Shown here: in pieces, positions 63,601 through 64,000 of the stretch
Position numbering within the stretch: position 1 is the first letter of the stretch
Layout: every line of letters starts with the position of its first letter
Source of the DNA: Laspinema palackyanum D2c
Lineage (GTDB): Bacteria > Cyanobacteriota > Cyanobacteriia > Cyanobacteriales > Laspinemataceae
NCBI RefSeq assembly: GCF_025370875.1
Contig: NZ_JAMXFD010000005.1
Span: 270,884 to 334,883, forward strand
DNA length: 64,000 bases
Direction: 5' to 3'
Made by a program: the position numbers and the translations under genes
The notes under the pieces: generated by a model
Databases searched by the model: none
What the model saw: only the letters and a program-made list of their open reading frames with translations
Told to the model about the DNA's origin: nothing

Positions 63601-64000
63601 TATAAGCCGGTTGATAGGCCGCAGATTTTTTGGCTTTTTTGCCTGCAATTAAATTTAATTGGGCTATTTTATTTTGCTCTTCTAAATCTTCAATTAAATC
63701 TCGGGAAAAATTAAATTTATTGACAATATCAAATATTTTTTCTTCTTGTTCATCTATCGATATTTTTTTCAGTAGCAACCGCCCAATTTGCAAATAAACC
63801 GCTTTTTTATGGGTGTCAGGAATGAAGGAATAGGCGGCTTGTTGAATGCGATCATGAGCAAATTTATATTCTACTGATATGCGATCTTCCAACCCCTCTA
63901 CATCCAGTTCTATTAACTTATAACTTACGGTTCGCTCATTTTTAAAAAAGTAAAAAAGATGGCAATTAAATTGGATTTTGATGACAAAAAAACAAAAGAG
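60626..64000 (-). CDS. GAF-SpoIIE (PP2C) phosphatase with AAA/TPR-type N-terminal region (partial)
   Basis: The frame is open from the stop at 60626 to the right edge of the window, so the start is outside; a TTG at 63892 is not a convincing start. More than 1088 residues are visible. The first visible part (FAHDRIQQAAYSFIPD and TPR-like helices to about residue 640 counted from 63892) matches the region after the AAA module of the 2266-residue protein, and a kinase and AAA domain are expected upstream. A GAF domain follows (about 670-815), then a coiled coil and a SpoIIE-type PP2C domain (about 850-1085) with GGDYYDVL, GDVTGHGLEAG, VLYTDGIPEA and FDDITLVVMK. The output is probably dephosphorylation of an anti-sigma-factor-antagonist-type protein. 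Confidence 0.85.
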   Translation of the reverse strand, partial: LFCFFVIKIQFNCHLFYFFKNERTVSYKLIELDVEGLEDRISVEYKFAHDRIQQAAYSFIPDTHKKAVYLQIGRLLLKKISIDEQEEKIFDIVNKFNFSRDLIEDLEEQNKIAQLNLIAGKKAKKSAAYQPAYTYFQAGIDLLINQGWKTQYQLAVALHNEAAEAAYLCGDFDKMQRLIDLIKQEAIDLIDRVKAYEVLLLAYNAQNQLPKALTTALEVLKLLGVDVTERPSDEDVMQVLQETQELLDQRSNENLLTLPAMTDPYKLAAMKIIAMSYNASYTIQGLFALIVCKQINLSILYGYAPLSATAFAFYGFLLCRSGQLERGYQYGQLALQFISRLTDKEIQARVWVWVYYFTTHFKEHIKTSLPIFIKGYKAGLESGSFDSAASNLTSYTVNAYLCGRNLEILEKEANDYSALMHQIKQDSHLNWHESFRQAIINLRGNYDKPWELKGEAFNEEIMMPLRLQSGDVAALCNMYVNKLILAYQFSEFQDALNTTADLDQYAIYAMGTPAYPTIYLYHSLTHLAIYPDSPESEQQRILEKVTANQETMQLWAQQAPMNYLHKYYLVEAERARVLNNDADARDYYDRAITLAKEHEYLNEEALAYELAARFYIGRNIPHLARFYLKEAHYAYQRWGATAKVKHLETHYPELIELRTSTRSTIATTSISGSSSGETLDIATVLKASQAISSEIQLNKLLSQLLNLAIENAGAQKGVLILSDNNQLKIEAAKLPDREVQILESLPLESGNFVPPAIINYVARTQENVILANATEEGIFTADPYILQEQTQSLLCAAIVNQGKLIGILYLENNLATGAFTQERIELLQVISAQAAISLENAQLYRTLEDKVIERTAQLAEANEEISALNELLKSDNIRMSAELDVTRQLQQKMLPRPEELQAIPGLEIAGFMEPADEIGGDYYDVLNHEGHIKIGIGDVTGHGLEAGMVMVMVQTAVRTLLVNDETDYVKFLNTINRMIHDNVARMRTDKNLTLALLDYADGVLRISGQHEEILIVRGTGEIERLDTVDLGFPVGLELDIADFITQAEVTLNPGDGVVLYTDGIPEAENMAGEFYGMDRLCEVVSQYWQESAEAIRSGVIQDVREFIGEQRVFDDITLVVMKQR

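Noticed and set aside
63892..63892. TTG at 63892 as start of the SpoIIE protein
   Set aside because: The frame stays open to the window edge and the sequence begins in the middle of a conserved domain, so the gene is truncated by the window.

Overview
The window is chromosomal DNA of a cyanobacterium, most probably a filamentous Oscillatoriales-type species. The evidence is a photosystem II extrinsic protein (PsbO), a Psb28-family assembly factor, a phycobiliprotein-like protein with a phycobilisome linker, a cyanobacterial-type PII, plastid-type Ycf46 and DUF1257 genes, and a very high density of the HIP1 octamer GCGATCGC. No rRNA, tRNA, CRISPR array, prophage or intact insertion sequence was recognised. 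Species assignment is inference.

Layout. 1-5.4 kb: a TspO/MBR-like membrane protein cut by the window edge, a DUF1822-like protein, a possible nuclease-fold protein, a zinc-ribbon Ser/Thr kinase with a WD40 propeller, and psbO. 5.4-19.1 kb: mostly housekeeping genes with short hypotheticals: RTX protein, phosphohexomutase, rdgB, glnB, psb28, an HD phosphohydrolase, rpmF, queA, YraN, a pentapeptide protein and a 2Fe-2S ferredoxin. 19.4-23.6 kb: a tight operon of Ser/Thr kinase, a novel internally repeated protein and a GvpF/L-family protein. 23.9-25.1 kb: phycobiliprotein-like protein plus linker. 25.9-32.8 kb: one 2266-residue hybrid signalling protein (Ser/Thr kinase, AAA, GAF, histidine kinase, receiver, nucleotide cyclase). 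34.6-41.0 kb: a two-gene ATPase/STAND-WD40 operon. 41.2-44.5 kb: htpX and a ZorA/ZorB-like (MotA/MotB-like) pair. 44.7-51.1 kb: three histidine kinase genes. 51.2-56.5 kb: Ycf46-like AAA ATPase and two DUF1257 proteins facing an Hsp70, a membrane HTH-GrpE fusion and a DUF2997 protein. 56.6-60.3 kb: a UPF0104-type membrane protein and a PhoD-like phosphatase. 60.6-64.0 kb: a GAF-SpoIIE phosphatase whose N-terminus lies outside the window.

The right two thirds is dominated by signalling. Its giant proteins share an architecture in which sensory and AAA/TPR modules feed different outputs (kinase, cyclase, PP2C-type phosphatase). The least explained units are the kinase-GvpF/L operon, the ZorAB-like pair without Zorya effectors, the Ycf46/DUF1257/DUF2997/Hsp70/GrpE neighbourhood, and the phycobiliprotein-like/linker pair.

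The gene-free stretches hold dispersed repeats: an AACGACT palindrome family (one four-copy array at 53.7 kb), a 131-bp tandem repeat that starts in the last codons of the PhoD gene, and several hairpin-rich segments. All functions are read from sequence motifs and recalled family knowledge; no database search was run.
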